Shown piece after piece: positions 10,812-25,853 of a stretch of 64,000 nucleotides of DNA (the first letter of the stretch is position 1; each line of letters starts with the position of its first letter). Position numbers and translations under genes: made by a program. The stretch comes from Tigriopus japonicus. Taxonomy: Eukaryota > Arthropoda > Copepoda > Harpacticoida > Harpacticidae. The stretch spans positions 450,258 through 514,257 of the forward strand of contig JAAGOF010000046.1 in assembly GCA_010645155.1 (NCBI GenBank), written 5' to 3'. The notes under the pieces are model-generated. The model made no database searches and was not told where the DNA came from. It saw only the letters and a program-made list of their open reading frames with translations.

Positions 10812-13800
10812 TATGACGAGTGGAGAAAGTTGGGTGGTAGAGGAGCAAGCACACATACACACACTACTCAAACACGAAATGAAAACACCAACCAAACTAA
10901 CACCAGTGCTGCTGATGATGATGATAATGATGATGCTATTGTCGTGAAAAAGTAATCACACTCATTTGAGCGAGCTGAATCGGCGTAGATCTCGCCTTGT
11001 GTACGACATGAAAGCGACTGAAAACTTCCGAAATTTTGGGGATGGAAAAAACTACCACCGAAAATCCGCAGTCGATCTTTGGATCAGTTGGGGGTGAGCT
11101 CTCCGCGCTCTCTCTCTCTCTTTCTCCCTTGATGCCATGGCCTCCCTGGGTTTCCAACAGGGTGAGATTGGCTGGTCGTTTTCGGTCGGTTTGAGGGTCG
11201 GTCTCTCCAAGAAAACTCATTGGCAGACTGGTAAGAGAGCGCTGAGCCATTCGATTCTCCTGACCATAGGACGACCATGCATAGCAAGGACTGTTGTTGT
11301 TGTTGCTGTTGCGGTTAGTGAGTTGTTGTGGCTGGAACTCTGACCACGAGGAAGAGCACTCCAAGCTAAACTTGGCTGGCGTTGACATTGGGGTGTCCTG
11401 GGAAAACTCGAGAGACCTCCTTGACCAAGAATTGACGCGAACGAGGGAGGTTCTTTCCACACATTTTTCATCCCCCTTACAACACCCAGCTCACAGATCT
11501 GTTAAGAGCTCTTGAATCACTTGAATGGCTTGACAAGTGATGTTCTCGTTTAAACAGAAACCACGGTGACAGGGGTCGGGTTTCTAAGCATGTTCCAGTT
11601 CTCTTACATGTCGTCTTTCCAGTAACAGTTCTCTTTTTTGGCTATTCTTCTCTTGGCCTCAACCAAAATGCAGGCAAATTCTTTCACAGAACCACAAACT
11701 CTTGTGGATTTGCTTCTAACTTGGGGAGAAGTTCATGGATTATCGGGGTAGTGAGTCCACCAACGATTTATTCCGTTCACATGCTGGCCATCTCGAAACC
11801 ACAACGAGAATATTTTTGGAAGATAGACAACAGAAGCTCGTTTTTCTTTCTTCTTTGAAATTAATGATCTCCTTATCCAAACATATCAAGAGAGGCCGAC
11901 CTAATCCAATTGTTTCGAACTACATTCAAACCGGTCTTCCAGTCAAAGAGTTGCTAATGCTCCTTTTTTCAAATCGCAAACCTAATCCCATGAAATCAAT
12001 GTCATTTTAAAAGATACCAACTCCAACCAACAATATCATGTTACACCTTGGCCAACAGAAATCGTCGCAACGGTTTGCTTCTCGTTTCAATCGAGGTTCA
12101 TCGATCATCTCAGACTGAAACTTGGAGACTCAAGGGAAAAATCTGTCTCTCGAGATCGCGTTGAATCGCCGCCACTCGATTCACCGCCTCAGACATGGAT
12201 ACCTACCAACCTTTCGGGAACCTACCCTCAGGGTGATCAAGGATATTCTTGACAAGTTAATGCATCTTCGTTGTTTCTTAAATCTGGTTCAAACAAGGAA
12301 CACAAGCGCCTCAACCGTTATTGGCAAGTCCTTTAGCCCCGTATGTATTTGCATACTTCTTAGACTCACGCAGAGTTAATAGCCATGAGCTCTGGTCACT
12401 CTGTTGTTCGCTGAAAGGGACAGGGTGACTACTGACCGTGACCATTCAGTCACGCTGCAGTGGTTTCTCTTGACCGATGACACCCATCTCCGTTCTAGAG
12501 AGTAGAGACCCTGAAGGATGAAGCGAATTTTGAAGCTTTTGGCGGAGACCGATGACGTCGATGGGTCGTTCGTCTCCTTGATGAATGTGGCTCTGGGACC
12601 TGAACTGAATTAACTAATGATCCATTCAGAATCACAAACATTATTCACCTGGCTTTCACCACGGAATTCCTCGGCATTCAGTGGTGCAAAATGAAGAGAG
12701 CACATTCATGAATTCCAATGCCGACAAATCGGCACTTTAAGACGAATATATTACACAACCCACTCAGTAACATGATCGGAGTTCGACTTAAGTGGAGCTG
12801 ACACGTCCAAACATTGGTAATACGATCCTATTTTATGCTCAGATCTGACCTCATATCCCCGTTTTTAATGAGTGTGCATGGTCTGCTCCATCAATTGTTC
12901 ACCCTTACCCGAGGGCAAATCCGAGCCAAACCCCTCAACTAACTAAGCGACTACTTCCACTCTGCCGATGTTCAAGTACCACCCGTTTGTGGGATCCCAG
13001 CAAGCCCAGCTCTACTTACTAATCCCACAAATCCTCTTATGGCTTGGAAAATCTCAGCTAAAAGACATAGGACCAAGAAAGCGGAGCGAGGAATTGGCCT
13101 GGAAATAATCTGGGTCGGCTCATTTAAGCCTTGATTTCTGAGGATCTCTTTCCTTGGAGTGCTGGAGGGCGACTGAGAGTTGCCCCACATGGATTCATTT
13201 AATCTATTGCACTGCTCGCCAGTACCACCAATGCTGAACCACTAGAAAGATGCCTTGGCAATGTGTTGCTCTACATTTTCAATCTCGTCGCCAACGAATT
13301 CATCGTGGGTCTTAATTTTTGCGTGGCTCTCCCAGCCAGTCGAGAAGTGATTTGATAAGAGCGAAGACAGGTTTATAGGCATCATAAATTGTGAAGTTCC
13401 CTCCAGGCATGCATGCAGGAATCATTCACAACATTTTCCCTCAAAAAAGGCAAGCTAAGAACTGATGTCTCTTTCTCTCTCTATGGCACTCGCTTACAAA
13501 TTGCTCGACTACTCTGTTGTAGCTCTCCCAAGCCAATCATTTAGCTCGAGGCTACGATTTGCCACCTGGGAAGCTTAGTTTTTTGACTACTTGAGCTTGA
13601 ATCTTGCTCCAATCAGGGCCTCTAATACTGGGAGCTAAAAAAAAGCTTGTACCTGCTAGTTTTGCATCTTGCAGGGATGTGAATCGAATAATCCCCCATC
13701 CCTCATCTTCGACAAGAGACTGATTTTCCGTTCCGAATCGTAATGGCTCAAAATTGAAGGTTGATTGCCCGTTTCAATATCAACCTGTTTCTCAAATATG

Positions 13801-14497
13801 GTCGTCGTCGTTTTCGTGGACGAAAATTCCTAATGGTCCCTCAGACAGCCAATTTGATGAGGCCCATTTTTTGAAGACGCCCCGTAATATGTTGTCGATC
13901 GAGATGTTTTGATGCCCGAAACAAGGGAACCGTCTTTTATCAGATGAACAACAAATCTCAAGCAACATCCCACCAACTCAAAGTCATTTGGGCGACTGTT
14001 CACGACGATCAACGCTCAATACCTCAAATAAAATATTTGCCCTTGTGCAGGAATTTTCGAATGGACCAATCAGACGACATACCAACTTTCACTCTCATCC
14101 TTGTTAATGTCATTTCTGGCGTGGGTCGCTGTTTCATGTCTTCCTCATCTTTTGCCACAAGAGTAAGTCAAAAAATGACTCTGATACCTTGTCCAACAAG
14201 CAAGAAAAAATATCAAATGGAAAAGTCCAATTGAGATCAACTTAATATAGTTGACGTAGATGCTGAAATGTTCGTGTGATTAAGCACTTGTCTGCTTATT
14301 CACTTTATCGCTTATCCACTTCCCATGGCTGCATAGATAGAATGACACAAGTACCAGAGGGCGCTTTTGTGGTCAAATTACGAACCTTCTACAATAAAGG
14401 TTTTGAAAATAGCCAATGTTTGCAACCTAGAGTCACGATTCGTTCTTTAACGAAACAACAAATTCAACTTGAAATGCAATATTTCTTCAGCTTGCAA
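10812..14497. other. Region upstream of paralogue B, no gene seen
   Basis: The part nearest 10812 should contain the 5' UTR and promoter of paralogue B. A minus-strand TCAGTC, like an arthropod initiator, lies near 11017-11023 without a TATA box, so I do not call it a promoter. Simple repeats occur at 10911-10936 (GAT) and 11108-11120 (CT). I see no supportable exon or RNA gene in the rest. Confidence 0.45.
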
Positions 14498-14738
14498 CAA
14501 TGAATGAGTGTAATTGGACGAATTCAGCTGGAAATTCTGGGGCGAAATTGCTAGGGATGCGTCAGAAACCAAAGTTGCCCTTCAAAAACTCAATTAAATT
14601 CTCGAGCCTAATCCGCATTTGACAATCAACCGAAACAAGAACTTTTCCCTCAGGTTCCAAACTTAGTTCTGATCCATCCCTAGCCAGTTTGGCCCCCAAT
14701 TTCCCAGCTGAATGCGTCTGATTACACTCACTCATCCA
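14498..14738. mobile_element. Foldback/MITE-like element with about 65-bp inverted arms
   Basis: The left arm (14498-14565) and right arm (14669-14738) are imperfect reverse complements over about 65 bases. Both contain GAGTGTAAT, ATTCAGCTGG and CTAGGGATG in inverted order. The centre of about 100 bp shows no coding potential. I could not identify a clear target duplication, so the superfamily is open. Confidence 0.6.
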
Positions 14739-14949
14739 TTGATTTCAAAGCTTGTGTTATTCAGTTTGATTTTATCATTCATCAATTTATTACTCATTCG
14801 ACAAGTCAATCGAGAATCATATACTGAGTGTTGCAAAATTATGTGTACAGGTAGCGCAAATTCAAGGAAGGTCCGTTTCTGGCTTAATGAGTGGTCCTGG
14901 AGGATTGTGTTTTTTTTTTAAATATGTTAATACAGCAGTAATTGAAATA

Positions 14950-15340
14950 TTTCAAACAATGTAGCCGCCCTCGGAAGCTATCACTTTATCACTTTCTCCA
15001 GACAGGACCTGACCTGAACCCACTGCAGGCGGTGCATAATTACTGGGGGGAATCGCGACACATGCCTTATTGATACCATACTTCATGGCTTCGAAACTGC
15101 TGTACCACCCCCAAGAGGCATCAACAAATACATGCCTATAGGTTGCATAGTCGAGAGGGTATACATCAGGGCTCTGGGGGACCACAAGTTCTTGTTCAAG
15201 AACCTCAGATTCTTGTCCAGCCACTCTTGGGCCACCCGAGAGGTTTGAGCGGCATTTGCTGATTGCTGGTAGACGTAGAGGGAGTCTCCCACGGCCCCCG
15301 CAATGATCCGCCTGACTTGATTCTCCAACATTTATTGCTA
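14950..15340 (-). pseudogene. Mariner-like transposase, decayed 3' end
   Basis: On the minus strand two overlapping frames together resemble the C-terminal part of a mariner transposase. One reads YVYQQSANAAQTSRVAQEWL, corresponding to the QQDSAPAH catalytic region with the Asp lost. The other reads VVPQSPDVYPLDYATYRHV, corresponding to the WPPxSPDLNPLDY region. A frameshift near 15180 separates them. The catalytic residues are degraded, so this is a dead fragment. I could not define the 5' part or terminal repeats. Confidence 0.6.
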
Positions 15341-17506
15341 TGCCCGGCGCAGATTAAGGCCGCTTTCTCGATCCTTTATGTCTATTGTGCCATGACAGAG
15401 GGCCGTAGAGACATACTTTAACGGTCTTGCTATAGCTCCACATTTTGATTTTTATTTAACTAAATGTTTGATATGTGGTCGCGATGCCGTCCTAAATGCC
15501 GAAACGTAACGGTACAGATAATTTTGCAAAACACGGTACATGGTCCACCTAGTCCAAGAAACACCCAAAAGTTTTGGTCATATTGGGTCACAACAATTGC
15601 ATTAGTGACAGTAAACACTGGGACGTTCAATCCATCTCTAACAACCGTTCCCCAGTGATTGTTTTTCCCACATAGGAATATTTTTTAAGGGGGGATTTCA
15701 AAAGCTTTGACTTTCTGTAATTTCTAAGTCTTTCCAGTGTCTCAATTTGACATTTGACAATTTGACATTTTTCGCATTTATAAATTGGTGATCTGAACCT
15801 TTACAGCAAGGAGAACATTTCATCTCTTGTTTAAGGGAGATTAGTGTTCATTGGTGCAAACCAAAAAATCTGCCGTTTACCTATTTCTTGAGGAGACTAA
15901 TTTCGCACACCCACGCCAACTTTGCATCCTGAGGAAGAAGAGGACTAAAATTCTGAACCTTGATCACCAGATATGAAAAGAAATACAGTACCAGTTTATT
16001 CAAAGTTCCCAATTCTCGGTCTAAAGAATAATATAATTGGTTCATGCTGATTAAGGGCAAGGCGAAAAAAAATGATCGAGGGTATTGACTAATTTTATGG
16101 GACTTTCATGTTTTTATCGAACCTCCAATCTCATGAGAACCAATTGAGTCCCAATAAGCTGCATAATGTCAGAGACTCCATTCAAGTGGAAGGGAAAGCG
16201 AAAAACGGCTCCATAATTGGGAGACTACGAATATCATTAATTTGGCCAGTGATCACATGAATTGTCCTCAACATAAGTACAATTTCAGATTAAGTTCGAA
16301 TACATTAGATCTTATCAATATTGGAGCACACTTGAACCGATCACGATTAAAGAAACACCTTCATTTCAATGGGCTTTCATCAAATTCAATAATGGCACCC
16401 GCTACTTTAATTTGAAAGATGGTTCATGGGAGAACGAGTAATTTAGATTAAACATTCGGATCACCTTGTCACAGATGAATCGAGACCGAAACCAGATTAA
16501 AATTGTTTCTGGCGGAAGCAAAAAGAAGACATTCAAGATCATGGAGTTTCGATTAACACCTTGCAATTGAGGACGATTCTGGAAGCTCTTTCAGGTTGTC
16601 AAATCCATCGACAACGTCTTCGAGATCGGCAAATTCTTCCTTCAATTTATGCGCTCAAGGATGAAATAAGTTATTTCACGTGGTTAATCCGCTCAAAAGT
16701 CCCGTTCCCCGATACAAGAAATTGGTAATCCCTCGAACCTGAGCCAGTTAAGAGCGAGATTTTGCTCGATGAGGGACAGCTGAGGGAAGAATGCGACCAA
16801 TTTGCCAAACAACGGCCTTCAAAATTAATTATGCGCTTCAATTGCGAACTTAATTGATCCACGTAAAAGGATCTTGGAGACGTTACAACAAAACGGTTGA
16901 CTTGGTATCGATAACAACCCCCTGGTCCAAGAAAATTATGGATAACCTGCAGTTTGGATATGGCGTGCTCTTTCACGTTCGGCCTCAACAGATGTTCATA
17001 ATCTTTTTTTAAAGTCGTCGGTTAGCCAAAACATCTTCCAAATATAGCAAGCTCCTTCTTGCTAATGATTGTTCAGAAAGCGTATCCAGATATATCATTA
17101 TTTATTCGATTTCCCACAGAGATTTCATTAAACTAATTGAAACGAACATTACATTTGATTCAAGGTTCAGGAAGTCTTACTGAGAATGGCTTGGACAGAA
17201 AGCAAATGAACAACATTACGACCTAAGTGTTGCATTCCCGTTGGCTGGAACTGACATTTCGTGTCAATTAGTCTCTGTAGTATGTTCCTCGCTCACGATG
17301 AGTTGGACTAAGCACAGCTCAATGGACAATTATCAAACTAATTAGATTTGTTCAACTTGGATCTGTGCCTTCAGCGCCATCAGGGGCTCAAGGTCAGATC
17401 CTTGCGAGACACTCGGAGATTAGATGTGGAGATTCGTAGAGAGAAACAGAGACCAATCTGAGCTCTCAGGAGTTGGGCTATTTACTCTGTTCATTTGTGG
17501 TGGGGT

Positions 17507-17525
17507 AGTGAGTGAGTGAGTGAGT
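17507..17525. repeat. GAGT microsatellite
   Basis: About five tandem copies of a GAGT tetranucleotide are visible directly in the sequence. I infer no function. Confidence 0.8.
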
Positions 17526-19221
17526 AATGAGAACTCAGGAATTTCAATTACAAGCTGACGCCAAATCCGTCCAACAGTATTTGAAATGGTCTCTTATTTA
17601 TCGAGCTTCGAGGCATTTTCAACAAATATGCTCTCTATTGGCAGAGGAACTCCTCAATTGGAACGAAAGCCAAAATCCTATACGGCCTCGATGGAATGTT
17701 AAAGAATAAACGGAGACGGCAAAAATAGAAACATTGGCGAGTGCCACGCCCAACTCCTTATTCTAATTATAGTCGGACTTGAGGAATTGTTTGCATTCAC
17801 GCAATTGATGATTGCTTTTTGCCCAAGTGGAATTACAGGAAGATTGACATCACTCCCCACACCCTTTGACTGACAACACAATCCATTGACAAACACTGTC
17901 AAGAAACTAGAAATTGAGTCATCGATCGTAATGATTGCATGATTCATTTAGTCTCTCTCCCTCTCCGAAATTTGTCTTGAAACATCTTGCCAGAAAAATT
18001 TGCATAAGGATTTGAAGAAATGAGGGTAAGTCCAATATCAATACCAGAGGTCCAAATATTAGCCCCAACATTTTTTGACAGTGATCCCACGGACTTCAGA
18101 GGACCCAATATCAAACAAAGTGGGCACACGCGAATTGATACAACGCCCAAAAGTCCACTTACACAATCAATGACTGTCAACCAATGGGTCAATACGATCG
18201 AATCGGCCAGAAATGAGACCAACTTACCCAAACTTCATCGGAGATGGGAAAGAGCCACTTTCTAGGGTCCTTTCTTGAGTGAAACAAATCCAGTTTTCTC
18301 GTTGAGAATTTTACTTGGCCCATTTGCACGAGCAACGCCCCGTTTCTTCTCTGAAGCAATGGGTTTATGGACTTTAATTACACGTCCTAAAGAGCCCCTT
18401 GGAAATTGGAAAGACAACGAAGGAAGGGCGAAACACCCTTGTTGCTTGGGCATCAAGTTGAAGAGTGGGCTGTAGAGGTTGTAAAAGTTTCCGTAAGTTC
18501 CTTCCTCCCCTCCTGCTTTGGTTTTTTAACCGACGGTGGTCCTAAGACTTGCCAAAATATCCCAAGAACATTTAGATCCGACTATGTTTAATTGCCCATT
18601 ACTAGATCAACAATATAACCTCACTCAACCTTTTCTTGACCAATAGCCCTGGTCTAAATTAAGATAGCCAAAAAGAAACAAGTGCATGAAATGCTTTCAG
18701 TGATCCATTGGCCAAAGTTAGTTCTGTAATGGCAACACTGTTGACAATGAGTTGCTTTGTTTTGGAAAATGGGTCTTGTTGATTGTCGTCTTGTCAGGTT
18801 TCTGAGTCGCCTTACAAGTAGGTGGCAGAATTGAGGGAAGGCGTTTGACAAATCTCAAGAATTTCACTGTTTTATGAACTAACTTGAGAAATTACGACAA
18901 GATAACGGTGGTCCGGAAACCGACCAATTCGTTCGTCCCCCTATCTTGTTTTCGGACATTCCACTCGATCCAGTACGAGGTTCAAAATATGTACTGGTGA
19001 GGTGAAAGGTGGTAATCAATGGTCTATTAATGACCTTGAACTAATCTTTCAATGAAATCATAAATCATCCCGCGAGAAAGAGCCCACTGAAAATCCAGGA
19101 TTGTCTCCAACCTGTGAATGATGGACTCCCCAATGTTCGATTGAAAAGTCATTTTTCAGCGCCAACAAAGTGTGAGGTCCGTGTTCTCAGTTCAGTCTGT
19201 ATCAAAAAGGGTTCCAACGAA

Positions 19222-19239
19222 GACGACGACGACGACGAC
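19222..19239. repeat. GAC microsatellite
   Basis: Six tandem GAC trinucleotides. They lie in a short open frame with no other coding sign. Confidence 0.8.
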
Positions 19240-22200
19240 CCTGTTGTTGACTAGCCTTTCCCGAGAGGACGACAGGGTGACCAATGGCGATTCAATACCA
19301 GCTAATCACAATCAGAAACGGCTCCAATCGAGGGACAAACATAACACGACCACCCCTCGTTGAGTCTCTGGGACAATCAACCAGCCGGTCAGTCAGTCTG
19401 ACTCTGGGAATCCAAACCCGAACACAAAGAATTTCTTGATCTTCCAAGATTCCCTTCAACAAAAGATTGATCGATCCTCATCGCCCGGTCAAGACGTAAA
19501 AACTACCCTCAATGCCTAATTCTACTTATTCTTTCCCCCGCTAGTTATACTTTTGAAGGTACTGTTCGTACCGTTGGCACTCATTCGCCATGAATGAAAG
19601 TCGGTTGGGTTTAGTTTTTGGCTTCTTCTTTGCCCCTGAGAATCCGTAATCCGGTAACATTTGTTTTGTTATTCTTGCAGGGGATGAACTCTTGGCAGGA
19701 ATTTGACACAACGCCCTCAATTCATACCCCTCTAGGTTTTCACACCCAATTTCCATCCACTCTCGCACGTCAATATTTGAATATCGGGGTGGAGAATTGG
19801 CATCCTTTTGTCAAAATCCCTCTCTAGTGACCAACCCTATGGCATCCAAAATCAAGGGAATTAACTTGGTCCTTTATCTTTCTTTTGGGGGTTCGTTCAT
19901 CTTGGAACGAGAAATGTTTGCCATGTTCGATCGCGAGCCAAATTAATAGTGCGTCTCACTTTGGTCGATAACCAACTTCGCAGGGATAACAGCGAGTACT
20001 CATATAATCTATGATGTGTTCGTGTTCACAAGACACACTGGAGCCCCTCATCAGTGTTGAAGCAGTCGTAAATCACACATATTCATTAGTCTTGTTCAAT
20101 GTTCACCCCTTTCATTTCATAGAGTATGGATCAATTCGGGCGGGGTAGTTTAGAGGAAGGAGAGAAATCAATCCTTACTCTTTGGTTCGTTCAATGGTTG
20201 CTGCTGTTGTTGTTGATGATCCCTTAGTTCCAGTATAGACCAACCCGAGACAGAGAGAGAGCATCAAAGCGAGTCGCCATTACTGGAATTAATGCCATAA
20301 ATCTTATTCCCTCTGGATGGATACTGGAGAGGACAATAAGCAAAGCCTCTTACGTTCTAATCCTTTTCCCCCCCATTTGGACACATTGGATAAGGACGAG
20401 AAGGAACGCTCAGGGTTCCTTTGGAACACAGCAGGCGCTTGAGGATGTAAATGGCTTTACATGCACTTATGGCTTATCATTTCATCTTGCTGTCCGAAAG
20501 CAAGTCGTTTGAAGGTCAAGAATATTAGCATTTATATTTCGTTGCTATTTGGTCAGCATCCCTTTTGATACATACCATCGATTGGCTGTGGAACGAAAAT
20601 AATTACGAATGAATGGGTTACATATGTCCAGACTCTCATCCTATACAAGTAGATAATCTAAGCGAGCCAACGAGAAAAAAGGTCATTTGTTTCAATCTCT
20701 TGGGATACGCTATACTCGGTTCAGGTAATAGTTTTCTCGTAACCGAATCACTAGTTTCATTTGCGCTTATTGTATTGTAGGACCAATCCATGCACTACGC
20801 AAGATAGATGGAACCAATTTGGCTTCGTTCCATAAAATACGGAGGCCAATTCGCATGTCGGAGCCCTCCAGTCATAAAACACAATGAATGTTCTCAGAAG
20901 CGAGCCTTTTTTTCCTTGGAGCCTAGCTCGAGCACCAACTTCTAGCTTCTAGTTTTCTAACAAGCTCTGTTCCAATTGTTCCATTCAACAGCAAGATCCC
21001 AACCAAGTAATTCTAGTATTAGCAAGGGAAATTACTTTCCCTTAGTTCGAGATCAGATCCATTGGAGTTGAGTAAAGCTTACATGCTAGGCGTCAAAAAA
21101 GCCATGAAACGCGCACCTTTTGGAGATCAGAGATGATTCGTCGGGTTTGCAACTGACTCTAGTAGTAAGTTTGGAAGGGTGTACAACCATGAATAGTACC
21201 CTGGTCCCACCCTCACTGCAACTAAATGGAGCATTACAAAGCTACTCAGCATTTTCATTAGGAACGGCCCTTATGAGAATTGGCTCTCGACAATACTCCT
21301 GTGTCCATTGGGGAACTAGAGCGCAATGCCTTAATGAAAATGGACATTTCCCCGACTCCTTCGGCCTTGCCGTAATACATCATTTAGCATAAGTAGAATA
21401 ATACTCGCCTTGGAACACTGAACTTGGGAATGTAAAGAAATAAGCGAATCAAGGCCGCTCAAATGCAACTGACATCATGGCCAATCTTGACATTTCTGCT
21501 CATGCATTATTATCACTAGAATAATTGTTTCTTGGCCTTGGAACATCAGGACAATCGGCCAAGAGCACATTCGTCTCCACTTCCGATCAAGAGGTGACAG
21601 GTGGCTGTCACATCCATATGTGAGCGAATGTATCGTGTTGTGTGTTGATCCGTAAAGCCCCCTCGATTCGTCCCTTGTTCATGGTCCAATTTGGTTCCAA
21701 GTTTGGTTCCCCATCCCAAGATTTCTGTTTTCATTTACTAAAAACATGGTCAGAGAACCACGATGTCGTGAAGGTCGAGGAGCAGGAAGTAAGGAGGGCC
21801 AAGAACAAAGTTGCTGGACCAGAAAATAAGGCCGTTTGTGGAATGGATCCCTTCTTTCATGAAAGTATACGTTGGTGACCTTGGCTTCTGGTTTTATTTT
21901 CTTCTCTTTCTAAGAGAAAAAAACGTACCTCTTCATTGAATACAAATACCTTTGGAACAGATCAAGTCCTTTTCCGACCTTGATATGGCCCCCATATCTT
22001 TAATCGTAGCAACGGTCCCATCTAAGAATATCAAGGCTGCGTCTAGATCCAAGGAAACTCATGCGGTCAAGACTTTCCTGGAATGGTCTATAAATAAATA
22101 CCTATTGAACTTTGTTTCGTCGCAGATAAGGAAATTCTTATTTTCCTTTCTCTAAATAGTCCTTACCTTGACATAATATTTCGATATTTATACCTCCATT

Positions 22201-25200
22201 TTCCAAAGAACATGATACGGCGTACGGGGTATGCATGATATAATATTCATTTTTAAGCCCAAATGGCCTTGGCTTTTCCCTCAAAATTCTTGATTGCAAG
22301 GAAAGAATCCTGTTATCCCTGTGGAAATTTTGAAAGTCCGACGAAAACTGATCGTTTTACTTAATCCAACTTTAACCTTTATTCAAGCAGCTCCGAACTA
22401 TTTTGACTGATGTGCTCATGTCATCACGATGGATCCAGTGAATCTCCATTAAGTTATCAACAGCAAGAATTTGGCAAGCCCAAATGTCACGCTTTTTGGC
22501 TCTTAGACGGGATTTGAAGAACAAGACACGATTCTCTGATGGATGGATACATGGATCAGCCTACATAATGTACTGTGTGTAGATAGGTTGAGCATTCACA
22601 TCAAAGGGCACAAACTGTTTGAAGATTGTGTGGCTAAACTTGGACTTATCGGACTTTTTGATGACTCCCTGCCCACCCTTGAATCATAATTGAGAGTGTG
22701 ATAAAATGCGAGGACAAATTTGGGCCATGGAAGGTGCAGATAATGATACGTGCAGCAACAATGATTGCCCTACATTTATGCATTCGTGATGCAAGCAAGA
22801 ATCATTTGTCGTTGTTGGATCTTGGTGCGAGAACTACTCATGTCCGCACTTAACACACACCATCTAAGATGTGTAGCGTGTCATCTTGAAGCAGTTAATT
22901 TGCGCTTCAAATTCAAAGTAGGCCTTTTTTCACCCAGAACGTTGGTGTTCAGACATCTAGAGCATCAAATGTGCACTTCGTGCTAAAAGGTAGATGAAGT
23001 TCATACGCCCAAGTCGAACCAGAGGTCTGCCTTCAAGATCTCATTATTCACATTAGGTTCGAGGCTCGAAAATAACCCCGAATTAGGCTGTCCTTACTTG
23101 GGCATAAAAGTGTGAAGGCCCCTTGAAGATCAGAGCTCCTTGGAAAGGAATCTGCGTTGGTGTTGAATGTTGTTATACTTTTCGTTGGCGGTTCGTTCTT
23201 CACATTTTTTATGAGTTTTATGGCCGACCAAGCTGATGTAAGTATGTTAGGGAGTGTGATGGGACTTTTTTGGAGGAGATGAATTTGTATTTCGTGATCA
23301 CAACCCGAGCAACACAATCAGCTACCAATTTTCAAGCTCAATTGAGGGGCCATAAATTTGCTCTTGAGCCCCGGATTACATACCACTTCTGAACTTAGAT
23401 ATAGGGGGCTTTTTACACGTCCTAATACCACGTTTCGAGCTTTGGTTTCAATTCACAGCCACATGAGACTGAAACAACAACACCAGTGTTGTCAATATCG
23501 AGATGGATTCACGGATTCCGCCGTGTCTATTTATTTTTGGTGCGATTGTTGATACTAGGATCCGTCCAAATGGTGATCTGTTTTCCCCAACTGGGGATTT
23601 TCCCGTCGAAGGGCAACGACCAATCAATGTGTCGCCAACAGAAAGTGTTCCTTAATTGATAGCCATAACCAGTCTGGTTTCAGCGCATTCAATGACAGTT
23701 TTCGAGCCGAGCAATACGAGAATGAGACCCTCACCCTCATCCTCATCCTCACCCCCACTCCTTCAACCACAAACTTGGGCTTCCCGAAACACACGTTTGT
23801 CTAAAAGAGAAAGAGAGGGACAACCCCCGAGGGGGAAATTATAAAGAAAAAAAATCCCCGACCACTCGTTAAATTTGAAAAGAATGTAGATAGCCAAATA
23901 AAAACTTTCGCGCTATTTTTTTAGCTTAATTATTGCTGGAAAGTAAGAGACTGGATTAAGATAAGGAGAGTTCACCATGACGTGTAGTAAATGATTGAAA
24001 TGTTTGGTCGGAGAAGGGGCGGCCAAAATTAGAAGAAAGGAGATGACGGGACACGTGTTGTTTATGTTCGAATGTGTCTTGGTGGCACTTGCCACGACCA
24101 TACCCCACAGCCACATTTTTGCAGATTAAATAATTAGTGTGAAATGATGTGGAATGATATTCTTTAATCATTTTTGTATTTGTAGGTCTAAATCGCTTGA
24201 GGATACAGTATATCTGATATCCTCCCAAATTTTGGTAATATGGTTCTTCTAGAAGTAGTAAAAATGTATGTATGTACGAATTCTTGGGTGAGTTGGCAAT
24301 GCATTGGCTCCTACGTCTGAGTACTGTATATTCCTCCCTAAAAGACCCAATGGGTCTTGGCGAGTAATTAGCATTTTTATGACCCTCATTTGGAAACGTG
24401 CTTTATTCATGATGATGAGAAGAAGAAGAGTTGAGAACCGACGAGACCAACTGGACTGGATGCTGCCAGAAGCCATAATAATTATACAAAATACGAGCAG
24501 TAATTCCCCGTCTGGACATCTTTCCTCAGTCCCATGTGAACTGAATGTCAGTCAGTCAAGGTGGTCAATGAAATAAGCACTTGTCTTTATTCCCTCTTCA
24601 TTTCTCTTGCCCACAGTACAAAATTATGTTGAAACCAAGCGGGATTGAGTTCTTTTGTCCTGAGTGGTTCGTAGGATGGATTCCCCATTGCAAGTTAGGA
24701 CTTGTAATGACATGTCATTCTCATTCCTAGCCTAGAAATCGTGTCGTAATGCTATTCATGGGAATTCCTTTGACCACTTCGATTGGGTTCTCCAATTGTC
24801 TTTGTGTGTCTTTGTACATGGATGGTGTGTCTGTATGTATGTGGGTCTCGAGGAACAGCTGTCATTCCATCTATCTCCCTTAAAATTAGGGGGAACAAAG
24901 CTTGAACTGTCCATCCTATTCTGAAGTCTAATGACAACTGGAAAGGGTAGGAGTAATTGCCCCTCGAATTTATGCACCTTTTCCAAGTTTTATACACGTT
25001 TTGTGGCCGATTGAATACATAAGCGAAGAGAGGGTATTCATAGAGGTCCATAAGAAACACAAATTGCTTATTGGAACAACGTCCAAATTGCTTATCCAAT
25101 CACGGAGATTGTTTTGACTCAAATGTCAAATTCCAAACTCACTCATCGACCTCTTTAAAAGAGAGGATCTGGCCATTTTGACATTTTTAAGGAACATTGA

Positions 25201-25837
25201 ACAGAGCAAAAACAGCTCTAATTGACCGATTACTTACATTAACATCGTCCAGTGTCATCTCCAAGTAATAAACAAACTGCCAATATTCTTCTCAAACACT
25301 CACACGAAGTTCGTCAATCCAATTCAAAATTCTTTCCTTCAAACTCAATGGCGGCGGTTTTTTTTTTCTTTATTCTAAAAAAATCTTTAGATTAGAAATT
25401 CATTACTATGCTAGGCCCAAGCCATGAATACATAAAACACAGTCTTTGATATAACAATCCGTTGGAAAGGTCCCCTTTTGAAGCAGTTGATGAAAGGCAA
25501 GACTTTTCGCTGGGAAAGGCAATTTTATCCGCTCGTTTTAACAGGCTTATAATTGGCACAGGAAAAACCGTGTCCGAACAGGAAACGTCCAGGACGAAAA
25601 AAAGCCACCCTCTATATTTTAGTATGCAAACTCGTGTCAAACTGAAGAGCGTGAAGTCAAAAATTACTCTTGCTCCTGGTCCGAGCAGATAATTTGACCT
25701 TGATTTTTTGGCCCTATTCGTCAGGTTCATGAACGAGAGAACCTTGGAGCTGGATTGGATTTTTGTAGCCAAACCAGCAAAAACCGTCAGTCACGAGGCA
25801 GCACGAGAATGATGAAAAGCTAAACTTTTGATTCAGA

Positions 25838-25853
25838 CATCATCATCATCATC
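25838..25853. repeat. CAT microsatellite
   Basis: Five tandem CAT units in non-coding sequence. Confidence 0.8.

Noticed and set aside
15464..15660. Plus-strand frame next to the mariner relic with a mariner-like KHPKV stretch in another frame
   Set aside because: The orientation is opposite to the relic and the similarity covers only a few residues, too weak to extend the element.
21427..21439. 13-base match to the miR-1 core (GGAATGTAAAGAA)
   Set aside because: Flanking sequence does not form a hairpin with a star strand and the bases after the match differ from miR-1, so it is taken as chance.
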